From a virus: a stretch of 42,834 bases of DNA. The stretch covers positions 1-42,834 of IMG/VR virus record IMGVR_UViG_3300048928_000676; one strand, written 5' to 3'. This document shows positions 1 to 5,713 of this stretch, in pieces. Position numbers and translations under genes: made by a program. Positions within the stretch are counted from its first letter, which is position 1; every line of letters starts with the position of its first letter. The notes under the pieces are model-generated. The model had not been told where the DNA came from and did not search any database. It saw only the letters and a list, made by a program, of their open reading frames with translations.

Positions 1-273
1 TTATTCACTACGATTTTCATCTATATATTCTCCCTTTGGTGCCGTGTGACCGACACCCTGTATAGGCTTAATATTCAAATCACGATATCTTATCCCATGT
101 TCAATGGGGCTGCCTAATTCTTCATGTTCATCATCACATTCCCGACAGCAAGCAAACTCCCCATCGTATAACCTCCCTGTAAGTATTTCTCTAGCTTCGC
201 TTATCGGCTTTCCGCAGTTGGCACATCTGGACTTACCATCTTGTTTAATAGCCGATATCGGCCACACATTCAT
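1..273 (-). CDS. small zinc-ribbon-like protein
   Basis: A 90-residue soluble protein with a Cys-x2-Cys pair followed about 25 residues later by a Cys-Cys-x2-Cys cluster, the layout of a small zinc ribbon. I prefer the ATG at 273 because a GGAAGG ribosome site lies 9 bases before it; the ATG at 282 directly abuts that site. The 3' end of the neighbouring upstream ORF (245-397) overlaps its start, as in tightly packed phage early genes. Function is unknown; a nucleic-acid or protein-binding role is only inferred from the Cys pattern. Confidence 0.6.
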   Translation of the reverse strand: MNVWPISAIKQDGKSRCANCGKPISEAREILTGRLYDGEFACCRECDDEHEELGSPIEHGIRYRDLNIKPIQGVGHTAPKGEYIDENRSE

Positions 274-397
274 ATCTATCATCCTTCCAACGTTCCTGGG
301 TTAGCGTATTGTATTGGTGGTTACTCCCTACCTCATCCACGTAAAACCGCTCTATGTAGCGTTTGAAGTGTATTACCCCACTGTGCTTATCGCTCAT
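245..397 (-). CDS. small hypothetical protein
   Basis: A 50-residue charged ORF rich in aromatic and acidic residues, overlapping the start of the zinc-ribbon gene by 29 bases. No clear ribosome site precedes the ATG at 397 and I recognise no family. The overlap and orientation fit a run of small phage-type genes, but it could be a chance ORF. Confidence 0.3.
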   Translation of the reverse strand: MSDKHSGVIHFKRYIERFYVDEVGSNHQYNTLTQERWKDDRYECVADIGY

Positions 398-486
398 TAT
401 AGGTATATAGGGTAAGAGGCTGTTATGCCTCAATCCTCTTTGATTTGTCTAATATCTATGTCAATCAGTTCTAATCTCCCTAATTC

Positions 487-630
487 TTATATTTCTTGTG
501 GGGTTATGATCATATTGGGCTTTTCAGACCGAATCTGCGCTCCGATCTCACGCATTCTATTCCCTTCGTATTCTCCTAGATATACCAACTGTCTCACCGC
601 TACTGTTTCATACACTTTGTATTTACTCAC
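487..630 (-). CDS. small hypothetical protein, possibly truncated
   Basis: A GTG-started 47-codon ORF with a strong AAAGGAG ribosome site. An 11-codon upstream ORF (627-662), also with an AAAGGAG site, ends in a TGA overlapping this GTG, suggesting translational coupling. After the TAA at 487-489 the same frame stays open for about 18 more codons to a TGA at 430-432, with the continuing text equally charged, so the TAA may be a nonsense mutation in a gene of about 66 codons. Product unknown. Confidence 0.45.
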   Translation of the reverse strand: MSKYKVYETVAVRQLVYLGEYEGNRMREIGAQIRSEKPNMIITPQEI

Positions 631-748
631 GGGTTATCTCTCCTTTGGTATAGGGGATGCATTGTGTCTCTCTCCTTTATGGAAAGTTGCCCCTCCTTAT
701 TGTCCCCTATGGGTTCAAAACTTTTTAATGCAATGCTCCAAAATACTT

Positions 749-883
749 TCATGGCATTGGCTTTGTATAAACGGTCTTCGCATCTTCATATGTCAGGCGA
801 AAATATGCACTTTTCTCATCCCATCCGCCTCGTTTTGTAGCTAACCCTTTAGCAACAAGATCATTCCAAACCGATCGACCGTG
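749..883 (-). pseudogene. start-less gene remnant
   Basis: The frame from 883 to the stop at 749-751 encodes about 44 residues of protein-like text (a Trp-Asn-Asp-Leu stretch, a Gly-Gly-Trp-Asp turn, and a Tyr-Phe-Arg-Leu-Thr strand), but a stop lies immediately upstream and no start codon is available. It reads like the C-terminal end of a small phage protein whose front is lost. No family is recognised. Confidence 0.3.
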
Positions 884-997
884 TCACAGTAAAAATTGTT
901 TTTGTCGGCTTCATGTTGTAGTTAAGCACAAAGCGTGCTCACCAAGCCCTCAACACTGAATATCTTCTGCATAAACTATCAAAAAGGAGATGAGATA

Positions 998-1432
998 ATG
1001 ACTAGATTGTTAGATGCTCGAACATCTCAAAATGCAAGCTATGGTAATACAATCTCAATTCCCTTGCCAGCCAATACTCCTGTAGCCATCGCAGAGCTTG
1101 GCTTAGACGTGACGGGCGCTGGGGAAAATATGCGTGTACAATTATCAGGGATTGCTGAGCTTTCATTTCCCACTACTCCACCATTTGACTCCGTTATTGC
1201 TATTTCTATTGTTAGAGGCACTCTCGACTCTCCTGTTGCTTATGCTCTTTACTCTGTTAGTGTCTCCGAGGCAAATCCCAACGCTGTGCAGGTCGTCACC
1301 ATTAATGCTTCCGATTACAATGTCCCTCTACCACCATCAAATGAATTGGTGTATACCTTATATCTATTTTGCACAGCGGATGCCACCCGAATAGGAATAG
1401 AAAGTTTTAACGCGGTTGCCTATTCAGATTAA
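998..1432 (+). CDS. small beta-rich hypothetical protein, BclA-C/C1q-like in character
   Basis: A 144-residue protein. The ATG at 998 is chosen because AAAAGGAG lies just before it; an earlier in-frame ATG at 935 has no such site. The sequence alternates hydrophobic strands with Ser/Thr/Asn turns and has no transmembrane segment, and resembles the C-terminal jelly-roll heads of spore-surface collagen-like proteins. That resemblance is by eye only. A rho-independent terminator follows at 1450-1475, so it is a single-gene unit. It lies outside the recognisable phage modules and may be a host gene or lysogeny moron. Confidence 0.55.
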   Translation: MTRLLDARTSQNASYGNTISIPLPANTPVAIAELGLDVTGAGENMRVQLSGIAELSFPTTPPFDSVIAISIVRGTLDSPVAYALYSVSVSEANPNAVQVVTINASDYNVPLPPSNELVYTLYLFCTADATRIGIESFNAVAYSD

Positions 1433-1449
1433 AATTACACCTTCAGATG

Positions 1450-1475
1450 GAGGGCAAAGCCCTCTTATTTTTCTT
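1450..1475 (+). terminator. rho-independent terminator
   Basis: GAGGGC-AAA-GCCCTC stem (1450-1464) followed by a T-rich tract, 18 bases after the stop of the upstream gene. Confidence 0.75.
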
Positions 1476-1550
1476 CTATCCGTCCTTGAGGGACGATACT
1501 TTCCATCTGTCGTTCTTTTTTGGTATAGTTTACTTAAAGGGGCTGATCCA

Positions 1551-1772
1551 ATGGGATTCATGCTTATTTTTATTGCGATTATTTTTTTCTCGCTTGGTAT
1601 TTTAAGTAAACGAAATCCCACTTGGGGATGGCGTGCAAACGAAGCCTGGAAGATCAAAGGTGACTCAGAACCAAGTGATGCTTACATTGATGACATGAAA
1701 TTTAGAGGCTCTGTATCGATTCTCTTTGGGTTCTTCTTTTTAACATGTGGACTTTTGGTTATATTCCTGTAA
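1551..1772 (+). CDS. DUF6199-type small membrane protein
   Basis: A 73-residue protein with two hydrophobic segments (about residues 1-18 and 52-72) flanking a hydrophilic loop containing an Asn-Pro-x-Trp-Gly-Trp-Arg motif and a Trp-Lys-Ile-Lys-Gly-Asp-Ser-Glu-Pro-Ser run. This pattern matches small Firmicute membrane proteins of the DUF6199 group as I remember it. The ATG at 1551 has AAAGGGG 8 bases upstream; a longer frame from 1416 lacks a ribosome site and would run through the previous terminator. Function is unknown. Confidence 0.6.
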   Translation: MGFMLIFIAIIFFSLGILSKRNPTWGWRANEAWKIKGDSEPSDAYIDDMKFRGSVSILFGFFFLTCGLLVIFL

Positions 1773-1800
1773 GTTCTACTATCTGTTTTCAATCCTCAAA

Positions 1801-1986
1801 TTACCCACATCCATAAGGCACTTGCTGTTTGGCGGCGACTCCCAAAATGTCACTGCTCACGTTTTCAAAAACAGAAATCTGTCTCTTATCCATAGCTTCC
1901 AGCAATCGAACTTCCTTAATCTTCAAAGACCGACTGCCGCTGTAGTAAGTAGTAAAAATCATTTTTCTCGCATAGTATTTACTCAT
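1801..1986 (-). CDS. small hypothetical protein downstream of a clamp remnant
   Basis: A 61-residue basic protein. Its ATG overlaps the TGA of the beta-clamp remnant by an ATGA junction and GGTGG lies about 8 bases upstream, which argues that the two were once translationally coupled genes of a replication module. No family is recognised. Confidence 0.4.
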   Translation of the reverse strand: MSKYYARKMIFTTYYSGSRSLKIKEVRLLEAMDKRQISVFENVSSDILGVAAKQQVPYGCG

Positions 1987-2150
1987 CTAACCAGCCACCT
2001 ATAAGGAAGAACAATGTAGAAACTCGACTCGTCACTTTGGAGTGTGAGTAGCTTAGAAGAGCCAGTATACCCGAGTGTAATGACTTCATTTTCTAAGACT
2101 TTCAAGGCATCCAACACATATTTTGCACTCAACGTTAATTTAAAATTTTT
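1983..2150 (-). pseudogene. dnaN: C-terminal remnant of a DNA polymerase III beta-clamp-like protein
   Basis: The frame ending at 1983 encodes about 50 residues with the order typical of the third domain of a beta sliding clamp: a Tyr-Val-Leu-Asp-Ala-Leu helix, a Glu-Val-x-x-Leu-Gly-Tyr-Thr-Gly strand-turn, then a Phe-Tyr-Ile-Val-Leu-Pro strand near the C-terminus. A stop codon lies just upstream and no start is available, so only the tail of the gene remains. It is probably a relic of a phage replication module. Confidence 0.5.
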
Positions 2151-2310
2151 TCACAGCCGACGTTTATGCACACATCTCCAAAAAAAATAGAGATGAATAG
2201 CATGGAAAAATATGAGTATTTTACTGAGCGTCCACTTCAATAATATTTTTTGGGGGAGATTATGGGGGAGAACTAATTAGTCTCAAATGACGGATGGATT
2301 ACCCACACAC

Positions 2311-2346
2311 AAAAAAATCCCTCAACGCTCACGCGCCAAGGGATTT
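2311..2346 (-). terminator. terminator after the glnA 3' fragment
   Basis: AAATCCC (2315-2321) pairs with GGGATTT (2340-2346); on the minus strand the stem is followed by a T-rich tract. It sits 7 bases past the stop of the glnA-like fragment and would be its natural terminator. Confidence 0.7.
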
Positions 2347-2352
2347 CACATT

Positions 2353-2424
2353 TTAGTAAAGCGTCAGATATTGATCACGTTCCCATTGATGCACTTGGGT
2401 GCGATATATGTGCGGCAGCATCAT
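2353..2424 (-). pseudogene. glnA: 3' end of glutamine synthetase gene; candidate attachment-site duplication
   Basis: The last 18 codons before the TAA at 2353-2355 read like the C-terminus of GlnA: an Arg-Thr-Gln-Val-His core followed by Trp-Glu-Arg-Asp-Gln-Tyr and a terminal Tyr. Upstream the similarity stops, with no room for the other roughly 420 residues of the enzyme. A short 3' fragment followed by its own terminator is what integration into the 3' end of a host gene leaves at one prophage end. Whether glnA is really the insertion site needs the other junction, which is outside this window. Confidence 0.5.
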
Positions 2425-2559
2425 ATTATTTTATCATCCAGTGCTATAACGAACTTCGGAAGAATTTATAAAAACATGTGTTCTTATTATATCATAGCTT
2501 ATCACAAATCGGGGGGCGTTTGGGGGACAAATTGGGGGACGGAATACAGAACTATTAAA

Positions 2560-2613
2560 ATATCAAAAGGAGCATAGAGATCTTACTGTACGCCTCTATG
2601 CTCCTTTTGATAT
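2560..2613. terminator. long bidirectional hairpin terminator
   Basis: Perfect 20-bp inverted repeat (2560-2579 with 2594-2613) around a 14-base loop, with A and T runs in the arms. It lies just past the stop of the small gene at 2624-2782, so leftward termination of that gene is the likely role. Confidence 0.7.
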
Positions 2614-2623
2614 CGCTCTAAAA

Positions 2624-2782
2624 CTACACAGTTGTAAAAGTAAATGTGTGCTTCCATGTTGGAGCCTCTACATAGATTACAACAGGCGGCTTAATCTCTA
2701 ATACCTGAATTACGGATTGGGTATAAATTTCAGCGTTCTCCTTTTTTACGTCCCATTTAATCTTTAATCTGTGTGTCTGCAT
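2624..2782 (-). CDS. small hypothetical phage protein
   Basis: A 52-residue ORF with ATG at 2782 and AAAGGA about 10 bases upstream. It is soluble with alternating beta-like segments and ends 11 bases before the 20-bp stem terminator. It is divergent from the Xre-type regulator at 2867, suggesting regulation from the shared interval. I recognise no family. Confidence 0.5.
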   Translation of the reverse strand: MQTHRLKIKWDVKKENAEIYTQSVIQVLEIKPPVVIYVEAPTWKHTFTFTTV

Positions 2783-2803
2783 TGATGCACGTCCTTTGTC
2801 GTA

Positions 2804-2832
2804 TTTACTGGAGTGCCTCTCAGTGATATAAT
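2804..2832 (+). promoter_or_regulatory. sigma-A-type promoter of the Xre gene
   Basis: TTTACT (2804-2809), 17-base spacer, TATAAT (2827-2832) with an upstream TG at 2824-2825 (extended -10). It points at the Xre-type regulator gene. Confidence 0.65.
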
Positions 2833-2866
2833 TTGCACGAATAGATGCCTACTGGAGGATCTCTGA

Positions 2867-3079
2867 TTGAAAATCTCCCGTGGGAGATGCCGACTAAAAA
2901 TCTTACTCAAAGAACGTCGTATGAAGCAAGTCGATCTTGCTAAACGAACAGGGTACAGCGAACAATTGATCTCAAATTGGGCGAACAATAGAGATAAAAT
3001 GTCAGCTGATGTAATGTTCAATATTGCGTTTGCTCTTGACTGTCAGGTCGAGGAGCTATACGAACTGATCTATGAGTGA
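2867..3079 (+). CDS. Xre/Cro-type helix-turn-helix regulator
   Basis: A 70-residue protein that is nearly all one HTH_3 domain: Met-Lys-Gln-Val-Asp-Leu-Ala begins helix 2, Tyr-Ser-Glu-Gln-Leu-Ile-Ser-Asn-Trp forms the recognition helix, and a Leu-x-Cys-x-Val-Glu-Glu-Leu-Tyr-Glu tail closes the domain. The start is TTG, supported by GGAGG 8 bases upstream; a promoter with an extended -10 precedes it and a hairpin follows at 3107-3129. It may be a Cro- or repressor-like protein of the prophage switch. There is no sensory domain. Confidence 0.8.
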   Translation: MKISRGRCRLKILLKERRMKQVDLAKRTGYSEQLISNWANNRDKMSADVMFNIAFALDCQVEELYELIYE

Positions 3080-3106
3080 GCCTGCCTGTCGGCTCTCCCT
3101 CGGGAA

Positions 3107-3129
3107 AAACTATGGCTAATCCATAGTTT
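3107..3129 (+). terminator. hairpin after the Xre gene
   Basis: Perfect 9-bp stem AAACTATGG/CCATAGTTT with a 5-base loop, 28 bases past the stop; the T tract is short, so it may be a weak terminator. Confidence 0.55.
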
Positions 3130-3388
3130 CGCCTCTTCCTTAAGTTGCTGCGCCCCATGCCCTTTCGCTCTTTTTTTTATGTAGCATGTATTATCGGACA
3201 AGCACTTCTCTATCCCCTCCTGTTTACTTATATTTAAAGACCACAAGATGATTATACCAATAATCCTACAAATATTATTTTGCCATAACCATACTACTAT
3301 TAAATCCCAATATTAGGTGTTTTGGCAACAAAAATTCAGCCGCTGAATGTGTTACAAGTTTCGACATTTAAAGACAATAGTTTTCGAC

Positions 3389-3416
3389 AAAAAGAGCCGC
3401 TATTTAGTAGCAGCTC
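3389..3416 (-). terminator. terminator of the agr-like operon
   Basis: GAGCCGCTA (3394-3402) pairs with TAGCAGCTC (3408-3416) with one mismatch; on the minus strand it is followed by five T. The stem overlaps the LytTR stop codon. Confidence 0.7.
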
Positions 3417-3795
3417 CAGTGATAATTATTCTCGAATTCACGAAGCCCATTTCTTCAACTACTTCATCAAACCGATGATGTGAAATTGGGCACCTTTTTG
3501 ATGTTTTAGTTACATCGCACTCAAAGTAAGCGTCTTTGAAAATGCCATTAACGATTTTTACATTTTCCACATTCAGCGTGTTACTTCTATCTACATTCAA
3601 AAATTTGAATCCGTTGCTATTCAGGTAATTTTCCCAATGTCTTAGAGTTCCAATCATGTAATAGGTTTTTTCAAATGTGTGTACTAAAATCTGATTCCTT
3701 TTACACCCTTTAGATATAAAAAGAACCTTATCCACTGGTACGTTTTCGCCATCGATAAAACCTTCAGGGTCTGCTGATGCAGTTAAATTTAGCAT
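3400..3795 (-). CDS. stand-alone LytTR DNA-binding regulator
   Basis: A 131-residue protein built almost entirely of a LytTR domain, the DNA-binding fold of AgrA and VirR. Features in order: an Ile-Ser-Lys strand near residue 28, a Thr-x-x-x-Tyr-Tyr-x-x-Gly-Thr-Leu segment near 45, a Phe-x-x-x-Asp-Arg-Ser motif near 68 (the usual Arg-Ser with the preceding Arg/His replaced), and an Asn-x-x-Asn-Val-x-x-Ile tail. It lacks the receiver domain of AgrA, so it cannot be phosphorylated by a conventional kinase. It is the last gene of the agr-like operon, 14 bases after agrD. LytTR proteins normally bind paired 9-10 bp sites; the inverted repeat at 5124-5156 is a candidate target. Confidence 0.75.
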   Translation of the reverse strand: MLNLTASADPEGFIDGENVPVDKVLFISKGCKRNQILVHTFEKTYYMIGTLRHWENYLNSNGFKFLNVDRSNTLNVENVKIVNGIFKDAYFECDVTKTSKRCPISHHRFDEVVEEMGFVNSRIIITGAATK

Positions 3796-3809
3796 TTCAA
3801 TTCCCCACT

Positions 3810-3956
3810 TTATTTTAACAATTCTTTCGGTGGCTCTGGACTATGAATCCACGACAGGCTTGCTGTGCTTACAGATGCAACTGCAAGAGTTGTGAGGACT
3901 GCTGCAACATTGTAATACATACCAGCTCTCACTTTACTCAGTTTGGTTTTCTTCAT
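3810..3956 (-). CDS. agrD: AgrD-like cyclic peptide precursor, Ser-type
   Basis: A 48-residue peptide whose ATG lies inside the end of agrB with an AGGAGGTG ribosome site, so the two are coupled. It has a basic N-terminus, an amphipathic/hydrophobic stretch (residues 14-32), a small core (Ser33-Leu-Ser-Trp-Ile-His38) and a charged C-terminus Pro-Glu-Pro-Pro-Lys-Glu-Leu-Leu-Lys, the classic AgrD tail removed by AgrB. No Cys is present anywhere, so ring closure would use Ser33 or Ser35 as a lactone, as in the S. intermedius signal. A five-residue ring Ser33-Ile37 is my best guess; the exact ends are inferred. Confidence 0.75.
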   Translation of the reverse strand: MKKTKLSKVRAGMYYNVAAVLTTLAVASVSTASLSWIHSPEPPKELLK

Positions 3957-4488
3957 TTTTCACACCTCCTTCTATTAGTGTTAAACTCTGAACAAAAAAA
4001 CTAGCGGCTACTACCGGACTAGCCAACCACAAATTAAGGGTAACAATTGCAACTCCTATACACTTTAGCAATGGGTAATATCGTCTTGGTATACGAGTCC
4101 TTCCTTCTATCCGTGATGGGGCATAGATTAAGACCAGTATCATACTTAATATCGATGTAATTAAGACCCAATTGTAGTTAAAATTTGCAAAAGATAAAGC
4201 GGTAAGCAAAACCGTTGATACAACTATGCATGTTAGATTACTCTTTAAATGCATCCCCCCTACAACCTGGCGGAGTAAAGAAAAAGAAATCATTGCCACT
4301 ATAGCTTCTAGGACCTTACCCGTGAAAAACGAAATTCCAATAGTTAATAAAATGATGGAAACTGTGTTGATCACAACGGCTATACCATGTTTTAAAACAT
4401 TCACAGATGCCGGATGATCGGGGACAACAGTTTTGATGTGCTTTGCAATATCAAGGGCGATGGAGTCAAGGTTTTTTATAATATTCAC
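3934..4488 (-). CDS. agrB: AgrB-like integral membrane cysteine protease
   Basis: A 184-residue polytopic membrane protein of the accessory gene regulator B family, which cleaves the AgrD C-terminus and cyclises the peptide. The catalytic signature is present: Arg-Gln-Val-Val-Gly-Gly-Met-His80, then Cys87 seven residues later, then Ser-Thr. The N-terminal Ile-x-x-Asn-Leu-Asp helix and a Pro-Arg-Arg-Tyr-Tyr loop before the last membrane segments also fit. It overlaps both neighbours (agrC-like stop and agrD start), indicating one translation unit. Length is about the family norm. Confidence 0.88.
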   Translation of the reverse strand: MNIIKNLDSIALDIAKHIKTVVPDHPASVNVLKHGIAVVINTVSIILLTIGISFFTGKVLEAIVAMISFSLLRQVVGGMHLKSNLTCIVVSTVLLTALSFANFNYNWVLITSILSMILVLIYAPSRIEGRTRIPRRYYPLLKCIGVAIVTLNLWLASPVVAASFFVQSLTLIEGGVKNEENQTE

Positions 4489-5098
4489 GTTCCGTTCTTA
4501 GCGCATAATATAAAAACATGGCAGAAGCCAAAGCTATAAATAAAATACTCAGAAAGAAATTGTTGAAGTAAAACATAAATGTACAAGATGCTAGTACCCC
4601 GACTATCAAGATAACAACAAGTACGTGTTCCCACCTAAAACGAAGGTTTTCATAATCTGCTGTAAAGCCTATCTTAAACTTATACAAAAACCACGAAATG
4701 GCTAATACCCATGCACTGGTTACCGCTTGAGCCAACGATCCCTCTGCTGAGGTCTGCATTTCTGTTGTCAAGGTTCCAAAGAGTATCAATATAATTACTG
4801 CTTGGAATAACGTATACAGAAACGTGCCTGTAATGGAGATAATAGCTGCCCAAATAATAGGCATCCTTACAACAGTAGTAATCAACAAAGTGAACAATAT
4901 AATGTTAATGGTAGGAGCAAAAAAAGCTAAGGATGTTTCTTCCCTTAAAATGAAACTTTGTAAGTTCATTATTAATCCAATAAACAACGCAGGCCATACA
5001 TAGTCTAAAGCCCTAACCCTGAAAATAGTTAACATTAAAACAAACGCTGCAAATGTTTCTACAGTCGAAAAAAGCAAGAACCTCATAGGCTCCCACAT
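4466..5098 (-). CDS. AgrC-like membrane sensor domain lacking a histidine kinase
   Basis: A 210-residue protein with about six or seven hydrophobic segments and short charged loops, like the signal-binding membrane half of AgrC. It ends in a basic tail with no His-phosphotransfer or ATPase domain. I place the start at ATG 5098 because AAGGGG sits 9 bases upstream; an ATG at 5116 has no ribosome site. It is the first gene of the agr-like operon and overlaps agrB by 23 bases. Options: a receptor that acts directly on the LytTR protein, a peptide exporter or immunity protein, or a decayed AgrC. Its clean stop and overlap with agrB argue against random truncation. Confidence 0.6.
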   Translation of the reverse strand: MWEPMRFLLFSTVETFAAFVLMLTIFRVRALDYVWPALFIGLIMNLQSFILREETSLAFFAPTINIILFTLLITTVVRMPIIWAAIISITGTFLYTLFQAVIILILFGTLTTEMQTSAEGSLAQAVTSAWVLAISWFLYKFKIGFTADYENLRFRWEHVLVVILIVGVLASCTFMFYFNNFFLSILFIALASAMFLYYALRTEREYYKKP

Positions 5099-5123
5099 AA
5101 CACATAACCCCTTCACATAATTG

Positions 5124-5156
5124 GTAACAAATATGCTTTAATTCTATATTTGTTAC
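5124..5156. promoter_or_regulatory. perfect 11-bp inverted repeat, candidate operator
   Basis: GTAACAAATAT (5124-5134) and ATATTTGTTAC (5146-5156) are exact reverse complements around an 11-base spacer, so the half-site centres are 22 bases (two helical turns) apart. The repeat covers the -10 and spacer of the predicted agr-like operon promoter, placing a bound protein in the path of RNA polymerase or making it an activator or repressor switch. LytTR sites are more often direct repeats, so the cognate protein is open. Confidence 0.6.
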
Positions 5157-5169
5157 TTGTTAGAGGCAA
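5141..5169 (-). promoter_or_regulatory. predicted promoter of the agr-like operon
   Basis: On the minus strand TTGCCT (5164-5169), 17-base spacer, TAGAAT (5141-5146). It is about 43 bases upstream of the chosen start and overlaps the inverted repeat. Confidence 0.5.
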
Positions 5170-5222
5170 TCCAATTACCATGTTAAATGGAAGTATTTAT
5201 GTATTATGTGAGGTAATTATTT

Positions 5223-5555
5223 TTAGCTTGTCGAAACGATATCCTCTAGCTTAATCCAACTAAAATCATCTTGCCCACGAGACAGCTTTACTTCGCGTCT
5301 AGCCGTGTTGATTACTGTTATCACACCAGTCATGACCTCATCGTCAAACGGGCTAAATACCGTCACGCTGACAGGCTGGCGTGAATTGTAGGAGTCTATT
5401 AGAGCCTGCTCAATTAGCTGTACCTCTTGGTCATCGAGTTCTGGTTTACCACGGCGCTGACGGTCTTTCATTAGCTTCAGATAAGCCTCTTTATGCTCTG
5501 GTATGATAATCCGACTGCTTTCCCACAACCCATTTTCCTCTAATTTTTTAGACAT
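5223..5555 (-). CDS. YolD-like protein, SOS-regulated
   Basis: A 110-residue protein matching the YolD-like family: Lys-Lys-Leu-Glu-Glu-Asn-Gly-Leu-Trp-Glu-Ser-Ser-Arg at the N-terminus, Pro-Glu-His near residue 20, a Leu-Asp-Asp-Gln-Glu helix in the middle and a Trp-Ile-x-x-Glu-Asp-Ile-Val strand at the end. YolD proteins are often encoded beside Y-family polymerases and act with the DNA-damage response. An AGGAGG site precedes the ATG. The promoter spacer contains a near-perfect DinR/LexA box, so induction should accompany prophage induction. No polymerase gene is adjacent. Confidence 0.82.
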   Translation of the reverse strand: MSKKLEENGLWESSRIIIPEHKEAYLKLMKDRQRRGKPELDDQEVQLIEQALIDSYNSRQPVSVTVFSPFDDEVMTGVITVINTARREVKLSRGQDDFSWIKLEDIVSTS

Positions 5556-5585
5556 GTATATAGCCTCCTGATGTGTTATGTATTG

Positions 5586-5614
5586 ATTATATTACGAACA
5601 TTTGTTCCTAACAA
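5586..5614 (-). promoter_or_regulatory. promoter of the YolD-like gene
   Basis: Minus-strand TTGTTA (5609-5614), exactly 17 bases, TATAAT (5586-5591). The LexA box fills the spacer. Confidence 0.75.
5595..5608. promoter_or_regulatory. LexA/DinR box
   Basis: CGAACATTTGTTCC matches the Bacillus consensus CGAACNNNNGTTCG at all but the last position. It lies between the -35 and -10 of the YolD-like promoter, the usual repressing position. Confidence 0.8.
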
Positions 5615-5713
5615 GTTTTTTTATCCTTCCCTATAAAACTTTTGTACTAGAAAAATATTCCTAGGTCTGATAGACTAAATACAAATATTTACTTATGTAG
5701 GGGTGGGAGCGAG

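Noticed and set aside
425-844. 139-codon rightward ORF
   Set aside because: It has no ribosome site, and the opposite strand carries better-supported small ORFs with strong sites.
2287-2577. 96-codon rightward ORF across the glnA fragment
   Set aside because: No ribosome site, and it runs through a terminator and the antisense of the GlnA-like codons; its C-terminal end is considered only as a possible integrase relic.
3359-3389. Direct repeat TTTCGACA twice, 23 bases apart, as a LytTR site
   Set aside because: It is downstream of the LytTR gene next to its terminator, with no promoter to control, so it is probably chance.
4466-5098. Frameshifted remainder of an AgrC kinase downstream
   Set aside because: The following DNA is directly agrB in an overlapping frame; no HisKA or ATPase motif occurs in any frame nearby.
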